Source of the DNA: an uncultured Lachnospiraceae bacterium | GTDB taxonomy: Bacteria > Bacillota > Clostridia > Lachnospirales > Lachnospiraceae | Reading direction: 5' to 3' | DNA: 35,164 bases | Assembly (NCBI GenBank): GCA_905233905.1 | Contig: CAJOFN010000008.1 | Span: forward strand, 1-35,164 | Part shown: one piece after another, positions 1 to 7,868 of the stretch | How the letters are laid out: each line of letters opens with the position of its first letter | Numbering within the stretch: position 1 is the stretch's first letter | The notes under the pieces: model-generated | Database searches by the model: none | Seen by the model: only the letters and a program-made list of their open reading frames with translations | Told to the model about the DNA's origin: nothing | Made by a program: the position numbers and the translations under genes

Positions 1-113
1 CGCATCCTGATACGGCTGACCGTAGTCAGCGCTGTCTCAGCAGATGAGAAAAAGAAAGACAGCGCCAGCAGTATGATCAGTATTATAAATTGAATTAATA
101 AGTGAATGTCCAT
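1..113 (-). CDS. CNNM/DUF21 domain (HlyC/CorC-like) membrane protein, N-terminal fragment
   Basis: The CDS starts with an ATG at 113 and runs off the left edge after 37 codons. The translated start has a hydrophobic helix (about residues 5-24) running into FFFSSAETALTTVSRIR. The S-S-A-E-T-A motif after the first helix is the hallmark of the CNNM (DUF21) domain in CorC/HlyC-family integral membrane proteins, which are linked to Mg2+/Co2+ efflux or homeostasis. The start lies 6 bases after the ahcY stop on the same strand, so it is probably co-transcribed with ahcY. The ribosome binding site is weak (a GGG about 18 bases upstream), which fits coupling to ahcY translation. The CBS and CorC_HlyC domains expected downstream are outside the window. 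The family call rests on this motif alone but is quite specific. Confidence 0.8.
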   Translation of the reverse strand, partial: MDIHLLIQFIILIILLALSFFFSSAETALTTVSRIRM

Positions 114-119
114 TTGTGT

Positions 120-1364
120 TTATAAGCCCTGATTTAAGTATTTGACCTGTTCATCGGTCAGCTTGTCTATGGTAATGCCAAGGAAGCTAAGCTTCCTGTT
201 GGCAACCTCAAGGTCTACCTCCCTGGGAACGGAAATTAGCTTTTCATTTAAGGTGCCTTCGTGTTCCACAAGATATTTGGCGGAAAGTGCCTGAATGGCA
301 AAGCTCATATCCATGATCTCCGCGGGATGACCGTCGCCGCAGGCAAGGTTTACAAGCCTTCCTTCGCCTAAAACATATACGAAATTACCGGGGGTTACCT
401 CATAGCCTACGATGTTGTGGCGCTGGTCTATGGTAGATAAAGCCATGCTGCGGAGGCCTGCCATGTCTATCTCCACATCAAAATGTCCCGCGTTGCAGAG
501 AATGGCGCCGTTTTTCATTTTGGTAAGGTGATCCTTTGTGATGACCCCTGCGCAGCCTGTTACTGTAACAAAGAAGTCGCCTACAGGAGCAGCCTCGTCC
601 ATTGTCATTACCGTAAAGCCGTCCATTACAGCTTCTATAGCCTTAATGGGATCTACCTCTGTAACTATAACCTTGGCGCCTAAGCCCTTGGCGCGCATTG
701 CAACGCCCTTGCCGCACCAGCCGTATCCGGCGACAACAACACTCTTGCCGGCAACTATGAGGTTGGTGGTACGGTTGATGCCGTCCCATACGGACTGTCC
801 CGTGCCGTAGCGGTTGTCAAACAGATGCTTGCAGTCAGCATCGTTGACCATTACCATAGGAAACTGCAGGCTGCCTTCTGCCGCCATGGAGCGCAGACGG
901 ATTATTCCTGTAGTAGTCTCCTCGCAGCCTCCGATCACATATTTAAGCTCGTCCCTAAGCTCGGTGTGCAGCATGTTGACCATGTCGCCGCCATCGTCGA
1001 TTATGATGTTGCAATGATGTGAGAGGACACGCCTTAGATGGGCGTTGTATTCCTCCTCGGTGGCATCATAATACGCATAGACATTCAAGCCCTCGGATGC
1101 CAGCGCCGCAGCCACGTCATCCTGGGTGGAAAGGGGGTTGGAGCCTGTGATATACATTTCGGCGCCTCCTGCAGCCAGCACCTTGCACAGATAGGCTGTC
1201 TTTGCTTCAAGATGGATGGAAAGGGCTATGCGCTTGCCGGTAAAGGGCTTTTCCCTGGAAAAATCCTCCTCCAGGCTGCGAAGAAGGGGGCAGTTTTTCC
1301 TGACCCAGTCTATCTTGTGTTCTCCACCGGGAGCAAGGGAAATATCGCGAATATCGTATGACAT
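120..1364 (-). CDS. ahcY: Adenosylhomocysteinase (S-adenosyl-L-homocysteine hydrolase)
   Basis: This cytosolic enzyme reversibly splits S-adenosylhomocysteine into adenosine and homocysteine and so clears the product inhibitor of SAM-dependent methylation. The 414-residue protein shows the family's NAD-binding glycine motif (VVVAGYGWCGKG), the substrate-site stretch around ETTTG, and the conserved NAGHFDVEID block. Its length fits the short Thermotoga-like form. It ends at LTDEQVKYLNQGL and lacks the usual C-terminal Lys-x3-Tyr tail that reaches the NAD of the partner subunit in longer homologues. I start at 1364 (MSYDIRD) because AGGAGG lies 6 bases upstream; a longer reading frame to 1400 has no such site. 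The gene has its own promoter (1405-1433) and leads a short operon with the CNNM protein. Confidence 0.95.
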   Translation of the reverse strand: MSYDIRDISLAPGGEHKIDWVRKNCPLLRSLEEDFSREKPFTGKRIALSIHLEAKTAYLCKVLAAGGAEMYITGSNPLSTQDDVAAALASEGLNVYAYYDATEEEYNAHLRRVLSHHCNIIIDDGGDMVNMLHTELRDELKYVIGGCEETTTGIIRLRSMAAEGSLQFPMVMVNDADCKHLFDNRYGTGQSVWDGINRTTNLIVAGKSVVVAGYGWCGKGVAMRAKGLGAKVIVTEVDPIKAIEAVMDGFTVMTMDEAAPVGDFFVTVTGCAGVITKDHLTKMKNGAILCNAGHFDVEIDMAGLRSMALSTIDQRHNIVGYEVTPGNFVYVLGEGRLVNLACGDGHPAEIMDMSFAIQALSAKYLVEHEGTLNEKLISVPREVDLEVANRKLSFLGITIDKLTDEQVKYLNQGL

Positions 1365-1404
1365 GAAATACCTCCTGAATATTAAACATATGGAAATCAT
1401 TCCT

Positions 1405-1433
1405 ATTGTATGAAATACCTATGAATAATGCAA
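1405..1433 (-). promoter_or_regulatory. Predicted sigma-A promoter of ahcY
   Basis: On the minus strand a -35 TTGCAT (1428-1433) and a -10 TACAAT (1405-1410) are separated by 17 bases. This would start transcription near 1398 and give a leader of about 35 bases, too short for a SAH riboswitch. The -35 is only a 3/6 match, so this is a moderate prediction. It faces away from the pyr operon promoter in the same intergenic gap. Confidence 0.5.
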
Positions 1434-1456
1434 GCAAACTTTTTTATAAATAGCGG

Positions 1457-1485
1457 TTTCAAATAAGTCTGTTTTTTGTTATGAT
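1457..1485 (+). promoter_or_regulatory. Predicted extended -10 promoter of the lipoprotein-pyr-pur operon
   Basis: A -10 TATGAT (1480-1485) is preceded by the extended-10 dinucleotide TG one base upstream (1477-1478), with a weak -35 TTTCAA (1457-1462) at 17 bases spacing. The leader to the ATG at 1522 would be only about 30 bases. That leaves no room for a PyrR attenuator or a purine riboswitch at this position, so any nucleotide control must act elsewhere or through a DNA-binding protein. Confidence 0.6.
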
Positions 1486-1521
1486 GTAGGTTGTATTAGT
1501 ATCTGATAAGGAAGGTAACGG

Positions 1522-2475
1522 ATGAGATATACAGTATTGGCGCTTGTGCTGGCGCTTGTCCTGACCGGCTGCGGCGGGCCTGACAGAAAGGCGCAGAGGC
1601 AGCTTCGGGATTCCGGGATAGAGAAGCTTTCCGCCGGTGATTATACAGGAGCTGAGAAGGATTTTTCCGAGGCGCTTTCAATGGCAGGGGGCAGGGTGAC
1701 TGACGCCGAGATAGACATCGTGTATTACCTGGGTGCCACCTATACCCTTCAGGACAATTACAACAAAGCCATTTCCCGGTATTCAGATCTTATTACCTAT
1801 GATGAGGACAACAAGGACGCGTATTTCCTTAGGGGCAGCTCCTATCTCAACATCGAAGAAAAGGACAAGGGCATAGCCGACTACAGAAAGGCGACTGCCA
1901 TAGCTCCGGGCGATTACGAGCTTGCCATTGCCGTGTACGAGAATCTTGTGGCGATGGGCTACAAGAATGATGCGGCGGAGTTTTTGAACAAGGCGCTGGA
2001 AATAGAAGGTGATGAGGCTGATAATTTCTTTTACAGAGGCCGGATATATCAGCTTTTGGGGCAGGATGACCTGGCAAAGACAGCCTTCATAAGGGCAATG
2101 GAAGACGGGAACGATGAAGCCGGGATCTATCTGGCAGAGGTATTTGCCAAAGAAGGAGACAAGAAAAGCGCCAAAGAGCTGGCAGACCGCTACGGGGGCA
2201 AAGAGAACCCCGATCAGAGGCAGAGCATGATAACAGGCAGGCTGTTTTTATCTTTAGGTGAGTACAAGAAGGCTGCAAAGGTCTATGAGGATGCCCTAAC
2301 AGCGGATGAGGATGGCAAGGGCGAATATCATCAGGAGCTTTTAAAGGGACAGATAGCAGTTTACGAATACGGCGGTGATTTCAAAAAGGCGCTCAAAGCA
2401 GCGCAGGAATATGTAGGAGTATATCCGTCGGATTCAGGCATGATACGGGAGATTGAATTTTTAAAGACAAGGTGA
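1522..2475 (+). CDS. TPR-repeat lipoprotein, first gene of the pyr-pur operon
   Basis: The 317-residue protein begins with a type II signal peptide: MRY, a hydrophobic core, then the lipobox LTGC with Cys17 as the predicted lipidated residue. It should therefore be anchored to the outer face of the membrane. The rest is almost entirely helical and fits tandem tetratricopeptide repeats from about residue 35 to 315, for example KLSAGDYTGAEKDFSEAL, YFLRGSSYLNIEEKDKGIADY and SLGEYKKAAKVYEDAL. TPR arrays bind proteins; the partner is unknown. The start has GGAAGG eight bases upstream. The stop is at 2473-2475, 5 bases before the preferred pyrC ATG. Its place at the head of a nucleotide operon has no obvious functional explanation. 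Confidence 0.85.
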   Translation: MRYTVLALVLALVLTGCGGPDRKAQRQLRDSGIEKLSAGDYTGAEKDFSEALSMAGGRVTDAEIDIVYYLGATYTLQDNYNKAISRYSDLITYDEDNKDAYFLRGSSYLNIEEKDKGIADYRKATAIAPGDYELAIAVYENLVAMGYKNDAAEFLNKALEIEGDEADNFFYRGRIYQLLGQDDLAKTAFIRAMEDGNDEAGIYLAEVFAKEGDKKSAKELADRYGGKENPDQRQSMITGRLFLSLGEYKKAAKVYEDALTADEDGKGEYHQELLKGQIAVYEYGGDFKKALKAAQEYVGVYPSDSGMIREIEFLKTR

Positions 2476-2480
2476 CGAAT

Positions 2481-3773
2481 ATGGGAATAGTGATTCAAAA
2501 CGGCAGAGTGATCAACCCGCTTTCCGGCATTGACGGGATATATGATCTTAGGATAGATCGTGACAGGGTTTCGGCAATAGAAAAGCGGATAGATGCGTCA
2601 GAGGGTGATGAGGTCATAGATGCCAGAGGATGCTTCGTTGTTCCGGGACTTATTGATCTGCATGTTCATTTCAGGGATCCGGGCTTTACTTACAAGGAGG
2701 ACATTAAAAGCGGCTCAGACGCTGCTGCGGCAGGGGGCTTTACCACTGTATGCGCCATGCCCAATACCTCTCCTGTAGCGGATAATCCTTCGGTGATAGA
2801 GGATGTCCAGCGCAGGGCGGCAGAGTACGGCAAGTGCCGCGTTTATCAGGTGGGCTCCATCACAAGGGGCATGGAAGGCAGGGAGTTAGTGGATTTTGCT
2901 GCAATGCACAAGGCAGGCTGCATAGCCTTTTCCGAAGACGGCAAAAGCGTTATGAACGCTGCCCTTATGAGATCGGCGCTTAAGCGGACGGCTGCCCTTG
3001 GTGTTCCGGTATTTGACCACTGTGAGGACAGCAATCTTGCAGCGGACGGTGTGATGAACGATGGAGAGCGGGCAAAGGCTCTTGGGTTACCGGGTATTTC
3101 CAATGCGGTTGAGAATACCATTGCAGCAAGGGATATAATGCTCGCTCAAGAGACAGGAGCAAAGCTTCATCTCTGCCATTGCTCCACCCAGGAGAGCGTG
3201 GATCTTATCTGGGATGCCAAGATGAAAGAGTTAAACGTCAGCGGAGAGGTATGCCCTCATCATTTTCTGCTGACAGATGAGGATATTTTGGATGAAGGCT
3301 CTGCGAACTTCAAGATGAATCCGCCTCTTCGCAGCAGGGATGATGTGGACGAGCTCATATGGGGTCTTGCTAATAACATAATGGACGTTATTTCAACGGA
3401 TCACGCTCCCCATACCGGGGATGAAAAGGCGGCAGGCTTCATAAAAGCGCCCTTTGGCATAGTGGGACTTGAGACCTCCCTTGCACTGACCTATACCCAT
3501 CTGGTTCAGACAGGGATACTTACCATGCAGCAGCTCATAGCCAAGATGTCCATCAACCCGGCAAAGATTTTAGGGATAGACCGGGGAGATATATCCTGCA
3601 GCAAGGTTGCTGATATAACCATATTTGATTCGAGGGAGCTGTACGAGATACATGCATCGGACTTTAAGGGCAGGGCAAAGAACATGCCCTATGAAGGAAG
3701 GGTAGTCAGCGGCAGGGTTAAATACACAATACTTGAAGGGAAGGTAACCTATGATTCAGAAGCTGATCAGTAG
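2481..3773 (+). CDS. pyrC: Dihydroorotase (class I)
   Basis: This enzyme catalyses the reversible cyclisation of carbamoyl aspartate to dihydroorotate, the third step of UMP synthesis. The 430-residue amidohydrolase has the metal-binding HxH in DLHVHFRDPG near residue 60, the GEVCPHHFLLTDE block (about 255-270), and STDHAPH with the catalytic Asp near residue 303. These, with FSEDGKSV near residue 150, mark the class I form. I prefer the ATG at 2481 (MGIVIQNGRV) because AAGGTGA lies 5 bases upstream. A GTG at 2472 overlapping the previous stop would add three residues but has no Shine-Dalgarno sequence. The 3' end overlaps pyrF by 23 bases, implying translational coupling. Confidence 0.95.
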   Translation: MGIVIQNGRVINPLSGIDGIYDLRIDRDRVSAIEKRIDASEGDEVIDARGCFVVPGLIDLHVHFRDPGFTYKEDIKSGSDAAAAGGFTTVCAMPNTSPVADNPSVIEDVQRRAAEYGKCRVYQVGSITRGMEGRELVDFAAMHKAGCIAFSEDGKSVMNAALMRSALKRTAALGVPVFDHCEDSNLAADGVMNDGERAKALGLPGISNAVENTIAARDIMLAQETGAKLHLCHCSTQESVDLIWDAKMKELNVSGEVCPHHFLLTDEDILDEGSANFKMNPPLRSRDDVDELIWGLANNIMDVISTDHAPHTGDEKAAGFIKAPFGIVGLETSLALTYTHLVQTGILTMQQLIAKMSINPAKILGIDRGDISCSKVADITIFDSRELYEIHASDFKGRAKNMPYEGRVVSGRVKYTILEGKVTYDSEADQ

Positions 3774-4677
3774 AATAGACGAGACAAAGGCTCCCGTAGT
3801 TGTAGGTTTGGATCCCACCCTTGCCTTTATTCCGGAGCATATCAAGCGCAAATATTTTGACCGTCTGGGAGAGACGGCAGAAGCGGCCGGAGAGGCAATA
3901 ATGTCATTTAACAGGGCAATAATCGATGCCGTGTATGATCTGATCCCTGCGGTCAAGCCCCAGATAGCCATGTACGAAGCCTTTGGAGTACCGGGGTTAA
4001 TAGCCTATGAGCAGACCATTGATTACTGCCATGACAAGGGGCTGATCGTTATAGGAGACGCGAAGAGAGGGGATATCGGCTCCACCTCGGCTGCTTACGC
4101 AAATGCCCATATCGGCCACACCACTGTAGGCAATAAATCCATCAGGGCTTTCGGGGAGGATTTTGTTACTGTAAATCCCTACCTTGGAACTGACGGCATC
4201 AAGCCCTTTATTGATGTGTGCAACAGCGACGACAAGGGCATATTCGTTTTAGTCAAGACCTCCAATCCTTCAAGCGGTGAGTTTCAGGATCAGCCTGTGG
4301 GCAAGGAGGGTCGTCCTCTTTACGAGTTAGTTGCGGACAAGGTGGCTCAATGGGGAGCGCTTTCCATGGACGGGGATTATTCTAATGTAGGTGCCGTCGT
4401 TGGAGCAACCTATCCCGAAATGGCGGGGGACATACGAAAGCTTATCCCCAATGCCATGATCCTTGTTCCGGGCTACGGTGCCCAGGGAGCCAGCGGCTCT
4501 GATCTTAAAGGCTTCTTTAATTCAGACGGCAGGGGAGCCATAGTTAATTCCTCCCGCGGCATTATTGCGGCATGGCAGAATGAAAGGTATTCTTCCTATG
4601 AACCGGAGGACTTTGCCAGGGCTTCAAGAGAGGCGGTATCAGATATGATCGCCGATATAAGGAGTGCTATAGGATGA
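3751..4677 (+). CDS. pyrF: Orotidine 5'-phosphate decarboxylase (type 2)
   Basis: This is the last enzyme of UMP synthesis, decarboxylating OMP to UMP. The 308-residue length and the active-site motif DAKRGDIGSTSAAYA (about residues 92-106) fit the longer type 2 PyrF family found in many Clostridia and Actinobacteria, rather than the 230-residue Bacillus type. The N-terminal PVVVGLDPTL contains the first conserved Asp, and the phosphate-binding end VPGYGAQGAS and NSSRGII are visible near residues 240-275. The ATG at 3751 lies inside the end of pyrC with GGAAGG seven bases upstream. The stop overlaps the pyrK start (ATGA). Confidence 0.95.
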   Translation: MIQKLISRIDETKAPVVVGLDPTLAFIPEHIKRKYFDRLGETAEAAGEAIMSFNRAIIDAVYDLIPAVKPQIAMYEAFGVPGLIAYEQTIDYCHDKGLIVIGDAKRGDIGSTSAAYANAHIGHTTVGNKSIRAFGEDFVTVNPYLGTDGIKPFIDVCNSDDKGIFVLVKTSNPSSGEFQDQPVGKEGRPLYELVADKVAQWGALSMDGDYSNVGAVVGATYPEMAGDIRKLIPNAMILVPGYGAQGASGSDLKGFFNSDGRGAIVNSSRGIIAAWQNERYSSYEPEDFARASREAVSDMIADIRSAIG

Positions 4678-5447
4678 GGGGGCTGATACAGGCAAAGGTA
4701 GTCTCCCAGGAGAGAATAGGCAGAGATATTTTTAAACTGACCATAGACGCCGGACATATAGATGCCATACCGGGGCAGTTCATTAATCTTTTCATGGACG
4801 ATCAGGCGCATATCCTTCCAAGGCCAATATCTGTCTGCGATATTACAGATGAAGGGATCGTACTGGTTTACAGGGTGGCAGGCATCGGAACAGAAAGCTT
4901 CAGCCGGCTTTCAGCCGGGGATGAGATAAATGCTTTAGGCCCATTGGGCAATGGTTTTCCCATAGAAGATATTTCTCCAAATGCCCACGTTCTTGCAGTA
5001 GGGGGAGGAATAGGCATACCCCCCATGCTCTACCTTGCCAGGCAGCTTAAGAGTCTTGGCATAGCTGTCGGGGCAGTATTAGGCTACAGGGATGAGGCAT
5101 TTTTAGAGGCGGAATTTTCGGCTCTTGACATAGATATATACAGGTCGAGCGACAGCGGGGCTGTAGGGATACGGGGAACCGTAATAGATGCTATGGCTTT
5201 AAATGAAAAGGGCTGCGATATGATCTTTGCCTGCGGTCCCCTTCCTATGCTAAAGGCCATACAAAGTTATGCCGCGGATAATGCCATAAGGGCATATGTG
5301 TCCCTTGAAGAGCGTATGGCATGCGGTATCGGAGCCTGCCTTGGATGTGTGTGTAAGACTGTGGATATTGATGAACATTCAGGAGTCCATAACCGAAGGG
5401 TCTGTGCTGACGGACCTGTTTTTGATGCGCGGGAGGTGAGTCTATGA
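4674..5447 (+). CDS. pyrK: Dihydroorotate dehydrogenase B, electron-transfer subunit
   Basis: PyrK carries FAD and a [2Fe-2S] cluster and passes electrons from dihydroorotate, via PyrD, to NAD+. The 257-residue protein shows the FAD-binding LPRPISVCD motif (about 44-52) and the nucleotide-binding GGGIGIPPM (about 107-115). The cluster cysteines follow the pattern C-x4-C-x2-C in ACGIGACLGC, with a fourth Cys in RVCADG near residue 247. Start and stop both sit in ATGA overlaps with pyrF and pyrD. The subunit makes this a type 1B enzyme that uses NAD+ and suits an anaerobe, unlike quinone-linked PyrD. Confidence 0.95.
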   Translation: MRGLIQAKVVSQERIGRDIFKLTIDAGHIDAIPGQFINLFMDDQAHILPRPISVCDITDEGIVLVYRVAGIGTESFSRLSAGDEINALGPLGNGFPIEDISPNAHVLAVGGGIGIPPMLYLARQLKSLGIAVGAVLGYRDEAFLEAEFSALDIDIYRSSDSGAVGIRGTVIDAMALNEKGCDMIFACGPLPMLKAIQSYAADNAIRAYVSLEERMACGIGACLGCVCKTVDIDEHSGVHNRRVCADGPVFDAREVSL

Positions 5448-6349
5448 GCAGGCTTTCCACCACATTTTGCGGAATTTCCTTTAAAAATCCCATTACAGTA
5501 GCCTCAGGAACCTTTGCCAGCGGCAGGGAATACAGTGAGTTTGTTGACTTAAACCGCCTTGGTGCGGTGACCACCAAGGGTGTGGCGGACCAGCCCTGGA
5601 GCGGCAACCCCACACCCAGAGTTGCTGAGACACCGTCAGGGATGCTTAACGCCATAGGGCTTCAGAACCCGGGGGTTGAGACATTTATTGAGAGGGATCT
5701 GGCGTTTCTCTCAGACTTTGACACAAGGATCATAGTAAATGTCTGCGGCCACAGCATAGAAGAATACTTAAATGTTGTAAGGCGTCTGGAAGGTGAAAAT
5801 ATTGACATGCTGGAGATCAATATCTCCTGTCCCAATGTTTCCCAGGGAGGCATTTCCTTTGGAACCGATCCGGCGCAGGTGGAGCTTATAACCTCCCGGA
5901 TAAAGGATGAGGCTTCTGTTCCGGTTATAATGAAGCTGTCCCCGAATGTTACCAGTATTGCTGACATTGCGCGGGCAGCAGAGGCAGGAGGGGCTGACGG
6001 GCTTTCCCTTATCAATACCATTACAGGGATGAAGATAGATACCGTCACCAGGAAATTTGTCCTTGCCAACAGGACAGGGGGTCTTTCGGGGCCGGCGATA
6101 CATCCGGTGGCTGTGAGAATGGTATATGAGGCAGCGAACGCGGTAAAGCTTCCCATAATCGGAATGGGGGGAGTGACTGACGCTTCTTCAGCCATAGAGC
6201 TTATGCTTGCCGGAGCGTCAATGGTAGCTGTGGGGACGGCTAATTTCATGGACCCAGGGGTGACAGAGAAGATATTGGACGGCATGGAAGAATATGTTAG
6301 GGATAACGGACTTAATAATATATCAGAAATAGTAGGGGCGGCGAGATAA
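5444..6349 (+). CDS. pyrD: Dihydroorotate dehydrogenase B, catalytic subunit
   Basis: The FMN-dependent catalytic subunit oxidises dihydroorotate to orotate and pairs with PyrK encoded just upstream. The 301-residue TIM barrel has the type 1 active-site loop with a catalytic Cys in EINISCPNVSQGG (about residues 126-138), the KLSPNV strand, and the FMN phosphate site around GMGGV and VAVGTA. The start is well defined: a strong GGGAGGTGAG lies just upstream and ATGA overlaps the pyrK stop. Its TAA is immediately followed by the pyrE ATG. Confidence 0.95.
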   Translation: MSRLSTTFCGISFKNPITVASGTFASGREYSEFVDLNRLGAVTTKGVADQPWSGNPTPRVAETPSGMLNAIGLQNPGVETFIERDLAFLSDFDTRIIVNVCGHSIEEYLNVVRRLEGENIDMLEINISCPNVSQGGISFGTDPAQVELITSRIKDEASVPVIMKLSPNVTSIADIARAAEAGGADGLSLINTITGMKIDTVTRKFVLANRTGGLSGPAIHPVAVRMVYEAANAVKLPIIGMGGVTDASSAIELMLAGASMVAVGTANFMDPGVTEKILDGMEEYVRDNGLNNISEIVGAAR

Positions 6350-7030
6350 ATGGACAAATACAAACAGGATTTTATATACTTTATGATAGACTCCGGGGTA
6401 CTTCGTTTCGGAGATTTTGTTACAAAAAGCGGCAGGAATACGCCCTTTTTCGTAAATACGGGCTTTTACAGAACCGGCGAACAGCTAAAAAAGCTTGGCG
6501 AATACTATGCCAGGGCGATAAATGAGCGTTTTTCGGATACTGATATAGATATACTCTTCGGACCTGCCTATAAGGGCATACCCCTTTCCGTTACCACATC
6601 CATTGCCCTGTATGACCTGTACGGCAAAAACGTCGGTTATTCGGCTGACCGCAAGGAGGCGAAGGATCACGGCGAGAAGGGGAGCCTGTTAGGGGCGCCC
6701 ATTGAAAAGGGAGCAAGGGTTCTTATAATTGAAGACGTTACCACTGCCGGCACCAGCATCAGGCAGACCCATCCTCTCATTACCTCCCAGGCTGATGCTA
6801 TAGAGGTTGTGGGACTTGTGGTATCTGTAGACAGGCAGGAACGGGGGACAGGAGAAAAGTCTGCCCTTATTGAGCTTTCAGAGGAATTTTCCATGCCGGT
6901 TGCGTCCATAGTAACCATGGATGATGTAGTTGAGTGCTTATTCAACAAGCCTTACAATGGCACAGTTTACATAGATGATGAAAAGAAACAGAAGATAGAC
7001 GCCTACTATGAGAAGTACGGTGCAAGATGA
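6350..7030 (+). CDS. pyrE: Orotate phosphoribosyltransferase
   Basis: PyrE joins orotate and PRPP to give OMP. The 226-residue protein contains the PRPP-binding signature RVLIIEDVTTAGTS (about residues 123-136) and the flexible-loop segment SADRKEAKDHGEKG (about 97-110) with the conserved Lys residues. The ATG follows the pyrD TAA with no gap. The stop overlaps the start of the VanZ-like gene. pyrC, pyrF, pyrK, pyrD and pyrE give the later pyrimidine steps; carAB and pyrB are not in the window. Confidence 0.95.
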   Translation: MDKYKQDFIYFMIDSGVLRFGDFVTKSGRNTPFFVNTGFYRTGEQLKKLGEYYARAINERFSDTDIDILFGPAYKGIPLSVTTSIALYDLYGKNVGYSADRKEAKDHGEKGSLLGAPIEKGARVLIIEDVTTAGTSIRQTHPLITSQADAIEVVGLVVSVDRQERGTGEKSALIELSEEFSMPVASIVTMDDVVECLFNKPYNGTVYIDDEKKQKIDAYYEKYGAR

Positions 7031-7521
7031 GTGAGGCAATAAAGAATATAGACATTCATTCAAAAAGCACACGGCTGATAATAAAGCTGGGAATTCTCAT
7101 TGTTTATCTGGTCATCTTAAGCTACGGGCTGTTCTTTGCTGACAGCTTTGGAAGATCATTGGAGCATGGCTCCTACAATTTAGAGCCAATGCGTGAGATA
7201 AAGCGGACCTTCAAGTATGCCGACAGCCTGGGCTGGGAGTTTGTAGCGCTGAATCTCATCGGCAATATTTTAGTGTTCATGCCCTTTGGGTTCATTACTG
7301 TATCCTTCCTTCCTGAAGGTGATAAGCGTCATCCTTTGTGGATCACCGGGCTTTGCATGCTGTTTTCTTTTTTGGTAGAGGTGCTTCAGTATATGACGGG
7401 AGTGGGAACGGCAGATATAGACGATGTAATACTTAATACCATTGGAGGATTTTTGGGCTATATGTTCTATTTCCTGTATCTGCGCACGATCAAAGGCAAT
7501 TACAAGGATAATACAATATGA
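7027..7521 (+). CDS. VanZ-like family membrane protein
   Basis: The 164-residue protein has about four predicted membrane helices (roughly residues 19-41, 75-95, 105-125, 137-155). It contains the VanZ-family blocks NLIGNILVFMPFGF and SFLVEVLQYMTGVGTADIDDVILNTIGG. VanZ-like proteins are named after a teicoplanin-resistance accessory gene, but most chromosomal members have no known role. It overlaps pyrE by ATGA and the next gene likewise, so it is a true member of the operon. A direct tie to nucleotide synthesis is not evident, and resistance should not be inferred from the name. Confidence 0.85.
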   Translation: MSEAIKNIDIHSKSTRLIIKLGILIVYLVILSYGLFFADSFGRSLEHGSYNLEPMREIKRTFKYADSLGWEFVALNLIGNILVFMPFGFITVSFLPEGDKRHPLWITGLCMLFSFLVEVLQYMTGVGTADIDDVILNTIGGFLGYMFYFLYLRTIKGNYKDNTI

Positions 7522-7868
7522 TTGGTATAAGAAATATTTTTGGCAGACGCAGAGGCAAGTTTTCCGTCAATCCCAGGAGGCCGGTTTCGGGACTGGTCAA
7601 AAGCATATACCTTATGGCGCTTATTTCGACTGTAGCCGTACTGGTCGTTATGGCAATATCCATACAAATGAACGGTGAAACCGGCAAGATCGCCGGAGGG
7701 ATAGGATTTGTTTTTTTAGTAACAGAGCTTCTGCTGACAGGCTTGTGCATAACGCGTATACGCGATGATTCCGAGCCCATTAGCGCAAGGATCATCTCTA
7801 CTATCGTATCAGTGCTTGCGTTTGGTATATGGCTTTCAGTATATATTTTGGGGGTAGTTGCAGAATGA
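7518..7868 (+). CDS. Small three-helix membrane protein, unknown function
   Basis: The 116-residue protein has a basic N-terminus (GRRRGKFSVNPRRPVSG) followed by three predicted membrane helices at about residues 25-47, 55-78 and 90-112. It may belong to a DUF such as DUF6142 that is common in Lachnospiraceae, but I cannot confirm that without a search. The basic start suggests a cytosolic N-terminus by the positive-inside rule. It overlaps the VanZ-like gene and the following peptidase gene by ATGA, so three unrelated products appear translationally coupled. Confidence 0.75.
   Translation: MIGIRNIFGRRRGKFSVNPRRPVSGLVKSIYLMALISTVAVLVVMAISIQMNGETGKIAGGIGFVFLVTELLLTGLCITRIRDDSEPISARIISTIVSVLAFGIWLSVYILGVVAE

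Noticed and set aside
2472..2480. GTG start for pyrC overlapping the lipoprotein stop.
   Set aside because: No ribosome binding site precedes it, whereas AAGGTGA sits correctly before the ATG at 2481.
4646..4660. GCCGATAT in plus-strand pyrF, resembling a sigma-28 -10 box.
   Set aside because: It lies inside coding sequence with no TAAA-like -35 at the right distance and no need for a promoter within the operon.
5662..6363. Minus-strand 233-codon frame opposite pyrD.
   Set aside because: It mirrors a well-conserved gene and shows no family motif; it is a by-product of codon use.
7027..7521. VanZ-like gene as a glycopeptide-resistance determinant.
   Set aside because: No vanH, vanA, vanX or regulatory genes are present, and most VanZ-like proteins are unrelated to resistance.
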